A stretch of DNA of 64,000 nucleotides from Streptomyces sp. CC208A. GTDB lineage: Bacteria > Actinomycetota > Actinomycetes > Streptomycetales > Streptomycetaceae. Under the pieces are notes generated by a model, which was not told where the DNA came from, searched no databases, and saw only the letters and a list, made by a program, of their open reading frames with translations. The DNA is taken from assembly GCF_030010625.1 (NCBI RefSeq), contig NZ_JASCXN010000016.1, positions 83,096 through 147,095 of the forward strand, in the 5' to 3' direction. Shown here piece after piece: positions 17,099 to 25,016 of this stretch. The stretch's first letter is position 1; each line of letters opens with the position of its first letter. A program made the position numbers and the translations under genes.

Positions 17099-19617
17099 CG
17101 GGATGTGACTCCTTCCAGAGTGAGGAACGTGAGGTCCGGCTTGATCTGGTCGCGCTCAGGGACGAACCGGACCGTCGGGTCCGGCGTCTCCGGCGCGTTC
17201 ACGAAGGAGACGAAGCGGCGCAGCCGCTCCGGGTCGTCCAGGGTCTGCGCCCATTCGTCCTGGTAGCCGGCGACGTGCGCCGCCATCAGCGCCTCCAGCT
17301 CGTCGCAGAGGCCCAGCGAGTCCTTCACGATCACGTCGCGGAGGTGGTCGAGGCCGCCCTCCAGGCGCTCCAGCCACACCGACGTCCGCTCCAGGCGGTC
17401 CGCCGTCCGGATGTAGAACATCAGGAACCGGTCGATGAGCCGCACCAGTTCGGCGTCGGACAGGTCCTGGGCCAGCAGGTCCGCGTGGCGCGGGGTCGCG
17501 CCGCCGTTGCCGCCCACGTACAGGTTCCAGCCGTTCGCCGTGGCGATCACGCCGAAGTCCTTCGACTGGGCCTCGGCGCACTCGCGGGCGCAGCCGGAGA
17601 CCGCCGACTTCAGCTTGTGCGGGGCGCGCAGGCCCCGGTAGCGCAGCTCCAGCTGGATCGCCATCCTCACCGAGTCCTGCACGCCGTAGCGGCACCAGGT
17701 CTGTCCCACGCAGGACTTCACCGTGCGCAGCGCCTTGCCGTAGGCGTGTCCGGACTCGAAGCCGGCGTCCACCAGGCGGGTCCAGATCGCCGGGAGCTGG
17801 TCGACGCGGGCGCCGAAGAGGTCGATCCGCTGACCGCCGGTGATCTTCGTGTAGAGCCCGAAGTCCCGGGCCACCTCGCCGATCACGATCAGCTTCTCCG
17901 GGGTGATCTCGCCGCCGGGGATGCGCGGCACCACCGAATAGGAGCCGTTGCGCTGGAGGTTGGCCAGGTGGTGGTCGTTGGTGTCCTGGAGCGCGGCCTG
18001 CTCGCCGTCCAGGATGTACCCGTTGTTGAGGGAGGCGAGGATGGAGCCGACGGTCGGCTTGCACACCTCGCAGCCCTCGCCGCCCTTCGCCGCCTCCCGC
18101 CCGTGCGAGTCGAGCAGGGCGGCGAAGGACGTCACCCGCAGGGTGCGGGCGATCTCGTAGAGCTCGCTGCGGGAGTAGGAGAAGCAGCCGCAGAGCCCTT
18201 TGTCGGTCGCCGCCGGCAGCAGCTTCTCGATCACCTTCACGCAACTGCCGCATCCCGTACCGGCCTTGGTGCACTTCTTCACCTCGGGCAGCGAGGAGCA
18301 CTGGCCGATCGCGTGCTTGGTCACGTTGTGGCAGGAGCAGATGACGGCGTCGTCCGGCAGCGCGGACGGACCCAGCGCCACCGGCGCGCCCGCCCCCGCC
18401 GGAAGCACCAACTGCTCGGGGGAGACAGGCGGCTTCGTCCCCGTCAGCGGGCGCAGCAGCCCGTACGACTCGGCGTCGCCGACCAGGACACCGCCGAGCA
18501 GCCGGCCCTCGGCGTCCACCACCAGCTTCTTGTAGACGCCCGCCCGGGAGTCGGAGTAGACGACGTCGAGGCTGCCCTCGGCGGTGCCGTGCGCGTCGCC
18601 GAAGGAGGCCACGTCGACCCCGAGCAGCTTCAGCTTGGTCGACAGGTCGGCGCCGGTGAAACCGGTCTCCTCGTCCACCTCCTCGGCGAGCACCGCGGCC
18701 GCCGTCTGCGCCATCTCGTACCCCGGCGCCACCAGGCCGTAGACCCGCCCGTCGGAGGCGAGCGCGCACTCGCCGATCGCGAGGACCGCGGGGTCCGAGG
18801 TGCGGCACAGCTCGTCGACGGCGATGCCGCCGCGCTCGCCCACGTCGAGTCCGCACTCGCGCGCCAGCTGGTCCCGGGGCCGTACGCCCGCCGAGAACAC
18901 CACCATGTCGGTGGCGAGTTCGGTGCCGTCCGACAGCCGCATGCCCGTCACGGCCCCGTCGGCCGTCACGACCTCCTGGGTGCCCGTGCCGGTGTGCACG
19001 GTCAGCCCCATCTGCTCGATCGTCCGCAGCAGCGCCGCGCCGCCGCCCTCGTCCACCTGCACCGGCATCAGGCGCGGCGCGAACTCCACGATGTGGGTGT
19101 CCAGGCCGAGGCCCTTCAGCGCGCCGGCCGCCTCCAGGCCGAGCAGACCGCCGCCGACCACCGCGCCCGTCGTCGCCGTCTTCGCGTACTCCTCGATCGC
19201 GAGCAGGTCCTCGATCGTGCGGTACACGAAGCAGCCGCGGGCGTCCTTGCCGGGCACCGGCGGCACGAAGGGGTACGAGCCGGTGGCGAGCACCAGGTGG
19301 TCGTAGGCGACGACCCGCCCCGACCGGGCGGTGACCGTCCGCGCCGCGCGGTCGACGGCCACCACCGGCTCGTCCGTGTACAGCTCGATGCCGTGCCGCT
19401 CCATGAACCCGGCCTCGACCATCGACAGGTCGTCCGGCGTCTTCCCGGAGAAGTACGAGGTCAGCTGGACGCGGTCGTACGCGGGGCGCGGCTCCTCGCA
19501 GAGGACCACGATCCGGGCCCGCTCGGTGACGCCCCGGTCGGCGAGCGCCTCCAGGAACCGCTGACCGACCATTCCGTGGCCGACCAGGACGATGGTGGGA
19601 ATGGTGGAAGTGGTCAT
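17095..19617 (-). CDS. nirB: Assimilatory nitrite reductase large subunit
   Basis: The 840-residue enzyme reduces nitrite to ammonium with NAD(P)H. The domains, in order, are: an FAD/NAD module (IVLVGHGMVGQRFLEAL, GGGLLGLEAAGALKGLG, AIGECA); a Bfd-like [2Fe-2S] region (ICSCHNVTKHAIG, then CTKAGTGCGSCVK); the nitrite/sulphite reductase half-domain; and the sirohaem-[4Fe-4S] site. The last has CX5C in SCVGQTWCRYG and CX3C in SGCARECAEA. The ATG lies inside a 4-bp overlap with the upstream FAD-reductase gene, and its stop overlaps nirD. All three thus form one translationally coupled operon behind the GlnR box at 20828-20865. Confidence 0.97.
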   Translation of the reverse strand: MTTSTIPTIVLVGHGMVGQRFLEALADRGVTERARIVVLCEEPRPAYDRVQLTSYFSGKTPDDLSMVEAGFMERHGIELYTDEPVVAVDRAARTVTARSGRVVAYDHLVLATGSYPFVPPVPGKDARGCFVYRTIEDLLAIEEYAKTATTGAVVGGGLLGLEAAGALKGLGLDTHIVEFAPRLMPVQVDEGGGAALLRTIEQMGLTVHTGTGTQEVVTADGAVTGMRLSDGTELATDMVVFSAGVRPRDQLARECGLDVGERGGIAVDELCRTSDPAVLAIGECALASDGRVYGLVAPGYEMAQTAAAVLAEEVDEETGFTGADLSTKLKLLGVDVASFGDAHGTAEGSLDVVYSDSRAGVYKKLVVDAEGRLLGGVLVGDAESYGLLRPLTGTKPPVSPEQLVLPAGAGAPVALGPSALPDDAVICSCHNVTKHAIGQCSSLPEVKKCTKAGTGCGSCVKVIEKLLPAATDKGLCGCFSYSRSELYEIARTLRVTSFAALLDSHGREAAKGGEGCEVCKPTVGSILASLNNGYILDGEQAALQDTNDHHLANLQRNGSYSVVPRIPGGEITPEKLIVIGEVARDFGLYTKITGGQRIDLFGARVDQLPAIWTRLVDAGFESGHAYGKALRTVKSCVGQTWCRYGVQDSVRMAIQLELRYRGLRAPHKLKSAVSGCARECAEAQSKDFGVIATANGWNLYVGGNGGATPRHADLLAQDLSDAELVRLIDRFLMFYIRTADRLERTSVWLERLEGGLDHLRDVIVKDSLGLCDELEALMAAHVAGYQDEWAQTLDDPERLRRFVSFVNAPETPDPTVRFVPERDQIKPDLTFLTLEGVTSR

Positions 19618-20804
19618 GAGGAGCCTCCGTCGTGGGTGAGCAGGTGCAGCAGGGGGGCCTCCGGCAGGGCCTCGTCGCCCTCCCAGGCCCGGGCGAGCGT
19701 GCCGACCGCGGCCAGATCGCCGAGGAGGACGCCCCCGACGAGCCGGTCGCCGCGGACGACGACCTTGCGGTAGGCGCCCCGGGTCGCGTCGGTGAGCTGG
19801 ACGACGTCGTCGCCCGGCCGCGGGGTGGCCTCGCCGAAGGCGGCGAGGTCCATCGGCCGCGCCCCGCCGAGGGTGAGCCGGGTCAGCGCCCGGGTGCCGG
19901 TGTAGCGGGGCCCGGCGGCACCGGACAGCACGTCCGCGAGGACGTCCGCCTGTTCCAGGGCCGGGCCCGCCAGGCCGTAGACCCGGCCGTCGTGCTCGGC
20001 GCAGTCGCCGATCGCGTGGATGTACGGGTCCGAGGTCCGCAGCTCGTCGTCGACGACGACCCCGGTGCGGACGTCGAGCCCCGCCTCGCGGGCCAGCGCG
20101 ACCCGGGGCCGTACCCCGCAGGCCAGGACCACGACCTGGGCGTCCAGGACGAAGCCGTCGGCGAGTTCCACCGCCGTCACCGCCCCGTCCCGCTGCCGCA
20201 GACCGCTGACCCGGCACTCGGTGTGCGTCTCGACGCCGAGCCCGTCCAGGTGCTCCCGAAGCAGCGCGGAGGCGTGCGGGTCCAGGTGCCGTTCCATCAG
20301 GCCCTCGCCCTGCTGGGTGAGGACCACCTCCGCGCCGAGCGCGGCGAGCGCCCGCGCCGCCGACACCCCGAGGAGCCCGCCGCCGATGACGACCGCCCGC
20401 ACCCCCGGCCGGACGACGGCCCGCAGGGCGAGGCAGTCGTCGAGGGTGCGGAAGGGGTGCACGCCCTCCGGGAGCTGGGCCCCGCGCAGTCCGCGCAGCG
20501 GCGGCAGCACCGGGTTGGAGCCGGTGGCGAGGACCAGCCGGTCGTAGCCGACCAGCGAGCCGTCGGCGCACTCCACCGTGCGGGCCGCCCGGTCGATCCG
20601 CACCGCCCGCACTCCGCGGCGCACCGGCTCGCGGGGTTCGGGCAGGGCGATGACCTCGGGGGCGTACCGTCCGGCGAGGACGTCGGCGAGCAGCACCCGG
20701 TTGTACGGGGCGTGCGGCTCCTCCCCGAGGAGGGTGACCGGCAGGCGCTGGGCGAGGCGGAGGCCCGCCGTTCCGCCTCCGACCACCACGATCCGTGTAC
20801 TCAT
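19614..20804 (-). CDS. FAD-dependent pyridine-nucleotide oxidoreductase, first gene of the nir operon
   Basis: The 396-residue protein resembles the flavin half of NirB and rubredoxin/ferredoxin reductases. It has an N-terminal FAD site (IVVVGGGTAGLRLAQRL), a central NAD site (AVVIGGGLLGVSAARALAALG), the second FAD motif (YIHAIGDCAEHDG) and a shortened C-terminal domain. Its start lies 24 bp from the GlnR box. Its stop overlaps nirB by 4 bp (ATGA), so it is made together with NirBD. A role feeding electrons to nitrite or nitrate reductase is likely from context: NasA in this window has no flavin domain of its own. The electron partner is inferred, not seen. Confidence 0.88.
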   Translation of the reverse strand: MSTRIVVVGGGTAGLRLAQRLPVTLLGEEPHAPYNRVLLADVLAGRYAPEVIALPEPREPVRRGVRAVRIDRAARTVECADGSLVGYDRLVLATGSNPVLPPLRGLRGAQLPEGVHPFRTLDDCLALRAVVRPGVRAVVIGGGLLGVSAARALAALGAEVVLTQQGEGLMERHLDPHASALLREHLDGLGVETHTECRVSGLRQRDGAVTAVELADGFVLDAQVVVLACGVRPRVALAREAGLDVRTGVVVDDELRTSDPYIHAIGDCAEHDGRVYGLAGPALEQADVLADVLSGAAGPRYTGTRALTRLTLGGARPMDLAAFGEATPRPGDDVVQLTDATRGAYRKVVVRGDRLVGGVLLGDLAAVGTLARAWEGDEALPEAPLLHLLTHDGGSS

Positions 20805-20827
20805 ACCCGGAAGGGTGCGGGCCCGGT

Positions 20828-20865
20828 GTTTCCCGGTGGCATCCCGACTGTTTCCCGTACGGAAC
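20828..20865 (-). promoter_or_regulatory. GlnR box of the nir operon
   Basis: Read on the minus strand, the order is GTTCC-n6-GAAAC-n6-GATGC-n6-GAAAC. This reproduces the GlnR arrangement gTnAc-n6-GaAAc repeated twice with exact 6-bp spacers. Both GAAAC sites are perfect; the gTnAc sites match 4/5-like and weakly. It ends 24 bp before the operon's first start codon. Confidence 0.8.
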
Positions 20866-21018
20866 GCTGATCTCCGACGGCGCCCCGCCCGGCTGTGAGG
20901 GCCGCCGGGGCCGCGCCGCCCGCACCCGGCGGGAAGCCGGGCCGCGCAAGCTCAGATCTTGCTCAACGATCGGATGATCGATGGCTGTACCAACGAGTCC
21001 GTCCCTAGGCTCGCGGGC

Positions 21019-21801
21019 ATGCCCGACATCACCCTCTCCACCCTCGTCCTGCTGTGCCTGGCCGCGCTCGTCGCGGGCTGGATCGACGCCGTGGTCGGGG
21101 GAGGCGGGCTGCTGCTCCTGCCGGCGCTGCTCATCGGGCTGCCGAACGCCGCCTACCCCTACGTCGCCGGCACCAACAAAGCGGTCGCGATCGTCGGCAC
21201 GACGGGTGCGGCGATCACCTACGTCCGCAGGACGAGGGTGCCGGTGTGGACGGCGGTACGGGTCGGGCTCGCGGCCCTCGCGGGTTCGACGGCCGGCGCG
21301 CTGTTCACGACCGCCGTCGACGAGGAGGTCCTGAGGCCGCTGATCATCGTGGTGCTCGTCGCGGTGGCGGCCTTCGTGATCCTGAAGCCCTCGTTCGGGG
21401 CGCGGGCGGAGGAGGACCGGGCGCCGCTCACCCGGGCCCGGATCGTCACCGCGATCGTCCTCGTCGGCGGCGGGATCGGCTTCTACGACGGCCTGTTCGG
21501 GCCCGGCACCGGCACCTTCCTGGTGCTCGCCCTGACCGCCGTGCTCCACCTCGACCTGGTGACGGCCTCCGCCACCGCGAAGATCGTCAACGTCTGCACC
21601 AACGCGGGCGCGCTCGTCACCTTCGCCCTCAGCGGCACCGTCTACTGGCAGCTGGCCGCCCTCATGGCCGCCTTCAACCTGACCGGCGGGATGGTCGGCG
21701 CCCGGATGGCGCTGAGCAAGGGCTCGGGGTTCGTCCGCGGGGTGCTGCTGGTCGTGGTGTTCTCGATGGTGGCGAAGCTGGGCTGGGACCAGTGGAGCTG
21801 A
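21019..21801 (+). CDS. TSUP-family (TauE/SafE) membrane transporter
   Basis: The 260-residue protein has seven to eight hydrophobic segments. It carries the duplicated TSUP signature: AGWIDAVVGGGGLLLLPALL near residue 20 and the related GFYDGLFGPGTGTFLVLAL near residue 155, followed by SATAKIVNVCTNAGAL. Relatives move sulphite, sulphoacetate or other small organic anions. It is divergent from the nir operon and lies 214 bp from it, so an anion linked to nitrogen or sulphur metabolism is possible but not shown. The predicted -10 TAGGCT (21005-21010) is only 8 bp before the ATG, suggesting a leaderless mRNA. Confidence 0.88.
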   Translation: MPDITLSTLVLLCLAALVAGWIDAVVGGGGLLLLPALLIGLPNAAYPYVAGTNKAVAIVGTTGAAITYVRRTRVPVWTAVRVGLAALAGSTAGALFTTAVDEEVLRPLIIVVLVAVAAFVILKPSFGARAEEDRAPLTRARIVTAIVLVGGGIGFYDGLFGPGTGTFLVLALTAVLHLDLVTASATAKIVNVCTNAGALVTFALSGTVYWQLAALMAAFNLTGGMVGARMALSKGSGFVRGVLLVVVFSMVAKLGWDQWS

Positions 21802-21810
21802 GGCGCGGAC

Positions 21811-22431
21811 TCAGCGCACCCCGATGAGGTGCCCGAAGGCCACCACGTTCCCCTGGTAGCCGCCGCGCTTCGCCGAGAAGCCGCCGCCGCAGGTGATCAC
21901 CCGGAGCTCGGCGCGGTCGGTGGCGCCGTACACCTTCTCGTCGGGGAAGGCGTCGTTGTCGTAGACCTCGACGGCGTCGACGGTGAAGACGGCCGTCTTC
22001 CCGTCCTCGCGGTCGATCTCGATCCGATGGCCCTTCTTCAGGGCGCCCAGCGTGTAGAAGACGGCCGGGCCGCCCGCGTTGTCGACGTGCCCGGCGACGA
22101 TCGCGGTGCCCTTGGCGCCGGGCGTGACGCCGTCCGCGTACCAGCCGGCCAGATTGCGGTCCTCGGCCGGCGGCACCTCCAGGGAGCCGTTCGGCGCCAG
22201 ACCGAGCCGGGTCATGGGGGCGTCCACGTCCGTCTCCGGGATGCGCAGCCGCACCGGCGGGGACGACGGCAGCGGGTCGGCGGCGGCGTCGGTGTGCACG
22301 CTGGGACCGGCGGCGAAGGCCTGGGCGGCGGACGGGACGGGCGGGGTGACGTCCTGCGAGCCGTTCTGGACGAGCCAGAGGCCGACGCAGGCGGCCACCG
22401 CGATGCCCCAGCCCTTGCTCCTGTTGCTCAC
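21811..22431 (-). CDS. Class F sortase
   Basis: The 206-residue protein is anchored by an N-terminal membrane segment (GWGIAVAACVGLWLVQ) and has a Pro/Ala linker to about residue 55. The catalytic domain contains the His in AIVAGHVDNAGG, the Cys in LRVITCGGGFS and a following Arg (SAKRGGY). These features and the short length fit actinobacterial class F sortases, extracellular transpeptidases whose substrates are largely unknown. Its stop is 9 bp from that of the converging TSUP transporter. The gene upstream on the same strand encodes a secreted protein with a C-terminal membrane anchor, a plausible partner. Confidence 0.92.
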   Translation of the reverse strand: MSNRSKGWGIAVAACVGLWLVQNGSQDVTPPVPSAAQAFAAGPSVHTDAAADPLPSSPPVRLRIPETDVDAPMTRLGLAPNGSLEVPPAEDRNLAGWYADGVTPGAKGTAIVAGHVDNAGGPAVFYTLGALKKGHRIEIDREDGKTAVFTVDAVEVYDNDAFPDEKVYGATDRAELRVITCGGGFSAKRGGYQGNVVAFGHLIGVR

Positions 22432-22460
22432 GTCGGTTCCTCACGGGGAGTGGGGACGAG

Positions 22461-22499
22461 GGTTCCACACGGGGACGGGGGTTCCACACGGGGACGGGG
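22461..22499. repeat. 19-bp tandem duplication upstream of the sortase
   Basis: GGTTCCACACGGGGACGGGG occurs at 22461-22480 and again at 22480-22499. It lies 30-68 bp upstream of the sortase start, in its leader or promoter region, on a G-rich background. Confidence 0.75.
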
Positions 22500-22559
22500 A
22501 CGGGCCCGCCCCCGGCCGGCCGTGCGGGGTCCGGGCGGGGGCGGGGAGTGGCGGTGTGC

Positions 22560-23081
22560 TCAGTGGCCCTGGGCGCCGCTCGCCCGGCGCCGCATGAGCC
22601 ACACACCGCCGACGGCGGCCGCGGCCAGCACCGCCGCGCCCGCCGTGACCTGGGCGGTGTCGGGGCCGATGCTGCCGCCGACACCGGTCTTCACATGACC
22701 GCTGGGCTCCCGGTGCTTCACGGTCAGCTCGCCCCGGGCGGTCCGGCCGTTGTCACAGGCCACGCTGATCCAGTGGACGCCGGCCTTGGCGTGCTGGGGC
22801 ACGGTGAACTGCCCGACCACGACCTCCTTGTGGGTGCTCGGGTTCAGCCGGAACTCCCCGGCGCCGAGCGAGTTCGCGTCCCCGATGCCGTGGCCGTCCT
22901 TGCCACAGGCCGTGGTGTTCACGGTGACGGTGGTGCCGTGGGAGGCGGTGGAGGGGTAGATCTCCAGCGTCTCGGGGCCGTGGTTGCCGTCGTTGTTCGC
23001 GTACGCGGCGGGCGCGGCGAACGCGCCGAGCGCGACGACCGTCAGCGCGGTTCCGGTGAGCAGGCGGGCAGTGGGACGCAT
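22560..23081 (-). CDS. Secreted protein with C-terminal membrane anchor, possible sortase partner
   Basis: The 173-residue protein has a signal peptide (ALTVVALGAFAAPAAYA, cleavage near residue 28) and a beta-rich middle with two Cys residues (TTACGKDG and SVACDNGRT) likely to form a disulphide. It ends in a hydrophobic helix (VTAGAAVLAAAAVGGVWLM) capped by RRR. This mimics a cell-wall sorting signal, but no LPXTG-type motif is present; the segment before the helix reads GSIGPDTAQ. It is 128 bp upstream of the class F sortase on the same strand. The protein is either a membrane-anchored surface protein or an unconventional sortase substrate. No family with known function is recognised. Confidence 0.75.
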   Translation of the reverse strand: MRPTARLLTGTALTVVALGAFAAPAAYANNDGNHGPETLEIYPSTASHGTTVTVNTTACGKDGHGIGDANSLGAGEFRLNPSTHKEVVVGQFTVPQHAKAGVHWISVACDNGRTARGELTVKHREPSGHVKTGVGGSIGPDTAQVTAGAAVLAAAAVGGVWLMRRRASGAQGH

Positions 23082-23169
23082 GGTGGGGTTCCTCCGGGGC
23101 GCGTGGGCTGCGCGGTCGTTCGGTGCTTCCGTACGACCGAGGTAACGGCCCCGGCGCGCCCCGCGCCTG

Positions 23170-23184
23170 CTGATGGGCCATCAG
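23170..23184. promoter_or_regulatory. Palindrome upstream of the secreted-protein gene
   Basis: CTGATGGGCCATCAG is a perfect 7-bp inverted repeat around a single G, 89 bp upstream of the start at 23081. It is a candidate operator. Nothing else is recognised in 23082-23373 apart from an A/T-richer patch near 23225-23260. Confidence 0.4.
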
Positions 23185-23373
23185 GATTGCGCCGTTCGAG
23201 ACGGCGCGTCGACTGGAATCAGGGTGTTTACGCAGGTCAGGGCGGGTTATGGGGTGTCAGGCGGCGTGTCGTGCCGAACGGGTGAGCCGGCTCCGTGAAG
23301 GGGGTGCCCCGGGCGCCGGTACGGGCCCGGACCGGCAGGGCCCCGTCGCGCGGAGGGGCGGGCCGCGGCCGGG

Positions 23374-24168
23374 CTACCCGACGGCCGTGATCTCCTCGCC
23401 CGGCACGGCCGCGTAAGCGTCGAGCACCCGCCCCATCAGCTCCCCGTCCACCGGGTACGCGACCCCGTCGACGCCCGTCACGGGCGCGATCGTGCGCGCG
23501 TTGGCGACGAACGCGGCCCGGAAGCCGGGCAGTTCGGCCAGGGGGACCGGTCGGCGGACCGACGGCAGCCGGGCCTCCAGGAGCGCCATGGTGACCCCGG
23601 CGAGCTGCGGGGCCGCCGGCCACACCAGCGAAGCGCCGTCCCAGAAGGCGATGTTGGAGACCGCCGCTTCCGCGACCTCGTCCGCAGGGGAGACGAGCAG
23701 CGCCTCGTCGAAGCCCGCCCGGCGGGCCGCGTCCCCGTGGTAGCGCTGCCCGAAGCCGCCCAGGTGCTTGAGGTGGGCCGCCGGGCGCAGATAGCCGACG
23801 GCCGTCAGCCGCTGCGGGGCGCCGGGCCCTTCGGGCGCCGCCTCGCGGACGGTGACCGCCACCCGGACCCGGGGCCCGCCCTCGTACACGTACACCCGCG
23901 CCGAGGAGTCCCGCCGCCCCGACGCCCCGACGGCCCGCGCGAGGAGGCCCCGGACCCGCTCCCCGGGCAGCGGCTCGCCGAACAGCTCGCGGGTGGCCCG
24001 GTCGAGGCGGTCGAGGTGGAGGCCGAGGCCCTTCACCCGGCCGTCGCGCACCTGCATCGCGGTGAAGTGGCCGTAGCCGCTCATCGCGGCGGCGAGGGCC
24101 CCGGGATCGGCGGCCGGGACGCCGTCGACCTCGATGTGCACGGCGGCGGGGGCGGGCGAAGTCGTCAT
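23374..24168 (-). CDS. Class IV aminotransferase-like PLP enzyme
   Basis: The 264-residue protein belongs to the fold type IV group with branched-chain aminotransferase, D-amino-acid aminotransferase and aminodeoxychorismate lyase. YGHFTAMQVRDGRVKGLGLH aligns with the family N-terminus. The likely PLP lysine is in AAHLKHLGGFGQR. The cofactor phosphate region is DEVAEAAVSNIAFWDGASLVWP, followed by LAGVTMALLEARL. The reaction cannot be chosen among transamination or PabC-like lyase activity. It is divergent from the SoxR-box FMN reductase, with an 89-bp shared gap. Confidence 0.88.
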   Translation of the reverse strand: MTTSPAPAAVHIEVDGVPAADPGALAAAMSGYGHFTAMQVRDGRVKGLGLHLDRLDRATRELFGEPLPGERVRGLLARAVGASGRRDSSARVYVYEGGPRVRVAVTVREAAPEGPGAPQRLTAVGYLRPAAHLKHLGGFGQRYHGDAARRAGFDEALLVSPADEVAEAAVSNIAFWDGASLVWPAAPQLAGVTMALLEARLPSVRRPVPLAELPGFRAAFVANARTIAPVTGVDGVAYPVDGELMGRVLDAYAAVPGEEITAVG

Positions 24169-24219
24169 GGGCCCACGGTAGTCGGAGTGACGGCCTCCGA
24201 ATCGCCCGGAGAACCGCGC

Positions 24220-24250
24220 TTGACCTCAACCAAGCTTGAGGTACCACGAT
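24220..24250 (+). promoter_or_regulatory. SoxR-box promoter of the FMN reductase gene
   Basis: The dyad ACCTCAA-CCAAGC-TTGAGGT (24223-24242) matches the SoxR box pattern CCTCAA-n6-TTGAGG. It sits between a -35 TTGACC (24220-24225) and a -10-like CACGAT (24245-24250) with an overlong 19-bp spacer, the hallmark of MerR-family activation. Redox-active compounds such as coloured antibiotics would be expected to induce the gene. Confidence 0.8.
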
Positions 24251-24257
24251 CATCCGC

Positions 24258-24863
24258 ATGGACATCACCAACGCCGCCGCCCAGGCCGCCCCCCTCAAGC
24301 TCGCCCTCGTCATCGCCAGCGACCGCGCCGGCCGCTTCGCCCCCGTCATCGCCGACTGGTTCCGCGGCCGGGTCGCCGAGCGCACCGACTTCGAGCTCAC
24401 CGTCCTCGACCTCGCCGAGGTCCGGCTCCCCACCTCCCTCTCCTACGACCCCGACCCCGCCGTCCGCGCCGAACTCGCCCGCGTCACCCCCGTCCTGGAG
24501 GACGCCGACGTCTACGTCGTCCTCACTCCCGAGTACAACCACTCCTTCCCGGCCTCCCTGAAGAACCTCATCGACCGCCACTACACCGAGTGGCGCGCCA
24601 AGCCCGTCGGCTTCGTCTCCTACGGCGGCATCTCCGGCGGCATCCGCGCCGTCGAGCAACTCCGCCAGGTCTACGCCGAGATGCACGCGGTCACCGTCCG
24701 CGACGGTGTCGTCCTGCCCAACGCCCACGGACAGTTCGACGAGGACGGCCGGTTCAAGGACCCGACCGGGCCCGACAACGGAGCCAAGCTCATGCTCGAC
24801 CAGCTCGCCTGGTGGGGCCGCGCCCTCAAGGACGCCAAGGCCGTCCGGCCGTACGCCGCCTGA
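24258..24863 (+). CDS. NAD(P)H-dependent FMN reductase, predicted SoxR regulon member
   Basis: The 201-residue flavodoxin-like protein has ALVIASDRAGRFAPVIADWF as its N-terminal strand/phosphate loop. The family signature is LTPEYNHSFPASLKNLIDRHY, followed by VGFVSYGGISGGIRAVEQLR. It should reduce FMN or quinone-like acceptors using NAD(P)H. The SoxR box directly upstream agrees with my recollection that an NADPH-dependent reductase (SCO2478) is a SoxR target in S. coelicolor, in the same part of the chromosome. The role is probably detoxification or redox balance when the cell makes redox-cycling metabolites. Confidence 0.93.
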   Translation: MDITNAAAQAAPLKLALVIASDRAGRFAPVIADWFRGRVAERTDFELTVLDLAEVRLPTSLSYDPDPAVRAELARVTPVLEDADVYVVLTPEYNHSFPASLKNLIDRHYTEWRAKPVGFVSYGGISGGIRAVEQLRQVYAEMHAVTVRDGVVLPNAHGQFDEDGRFKDPTGPDNGAKLMLDQLAWWGRALKDAKAVRPYAA

Positions 24864-25016
24864 GGCGCCGTCAGGAACCCGCTGCGGGCTCCTCGCCGGG
24901 CGGCCGCCCCCCGCACCCCGCCCGGCTCGCGCCCCCCGGCGCCGTACCGGCTCCGTCGTCGCCCACCCGGCGTACGCCCGGCTGCGCGCGGCACGGTTCG
25001 CCCGTACGGTGAAGGG

